Positions 63,930 to 64,000 of a stretch of 64,000 nt of DNA are shown here, piece after piece. Under the pieces are notes generated by a model. That model was not told the origin of the DNA and did no database searches. It saw only the letters and a list, made by a program, of their open reading frames with translations. The stretch spans positions 2,170,001-2,234,000 of the forward strand of contig NZ_CP117782.1 in assembly GCF_028657905.1 (NCBI RefSeq), read 5' to 3'. Position 1 is the stretch's first letter; every line of letters starts with the position of its first letter. The translations under genes and the position numbers were made by a program. This DNA is from Burkholderia sp. FERM BP-3421 (GTDB lineage: Bacteria > Pseudomonadota > Gammaproteobacteria > Burkholderiales > Burkholderiaceae).

Positions 63930-64000
63930 ACCGCGCGCCGCCCGCGCCGCGCCCATCCGTCGTACGGCGGCCGCGCGGACGCCGCCACGACGCTTTCGAA

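Overview
The window is GC-rich, tightly packed chromosomal DNA from a beta-proteobacterium, almost certainly Burkholderia (sensu lato). The evidence is the combination of ileS-lspA-coaBC-dut, clpS-clpA next to a cold-shock gene, a monomeric NADP isocitrate dehydrogenase beside a dimeric one, a stand-alone second EF-G, rpmB-rpmG and a livFGMH transporter, plus strong GCG/GCC and CGC codon bias. No 16S rRNA or other species marker is present, so the species is not assigned; a plant-associated Burkholderia is a reasonable guess only.

Positions 1-3420 are a decaying, IS-riddled stretch: the 3' end of one IS3-family element whose last 50 bp are tandemly duplicated, a second complete IS3-family element with a nonsense codon in orfA, then remnants of a LysR regulator, a Rieske oxygenase, a frameshifted IclR regulator and a RidA-like gene. 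Positions 3556-6234 hold an intact DUF969-DUF979-DUF2891 operon (probable two-component membrane transporter plus a soluble partner). Positions 6387-9826 look like an inserted islet: an integrase remnant, an orphan fragment, and a PAAR protein / PD-(D/E)XK (VRR-NUC-like) nuclease / DUF3396 cassette that reads as a type VI secretion effector-immunity operon. Positions 10258-14844 are lineage-specific metabolism: a clavaminate-synthase-like 2-oxoglutarate oxygenase coupled to a GNAT acetyltransferase, a LysR regulator, an SDR oxidoreductase and a CopC copper protein.

From about 14.9 kb rightwards the window is mostly conserved core genome. In order: rsuA; NAD-dependent epimerase; ferredoxin-type reductase; an ornithine-type aminotransferase with a GNAT; DUF2278; a histidine phosphatase; livHMGF (branched-chain amino acid uptake); fkpB-ispH; radC; rpmB-rpmG; nadB facing nadA-nadC (NAD synthesis); a fatty-acid desaturase; purN-rsmB-mscS (coupled by 4-nt overlaps); ribF; ileS-lspA; coaBC; dut; an amino-acid permease; clpS-clpA; a cold-shock gene; a Tat-type multicopper oxidase; two unrelated isocitrate dehydrogenases; rluE; an Asr-like small basic protein; DUF192; a second EF-G; a Gly/Ser-rich exported protein; an aldo/keto reductase; a GntR/UTRA regulator; and a citrate-synthase-like protein with an N-terminal helix-turn-helix.

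Most operons end in clear intrinsic terminators, listed individually. No tRNA, rRNA, CRISPR array or replication origin was seen. The items most worth following up are the PAAR-nuclease-DUF3396 cassette, the oxygenase-GNAT pair, the Arg-rich leader ORF with terminator in front of the aminotransferase, the HTH-citrate synthase fusion and the Gly/Ser-rich exported protein. Functions are inferred from motifs remembered from known families; no database search was possible.
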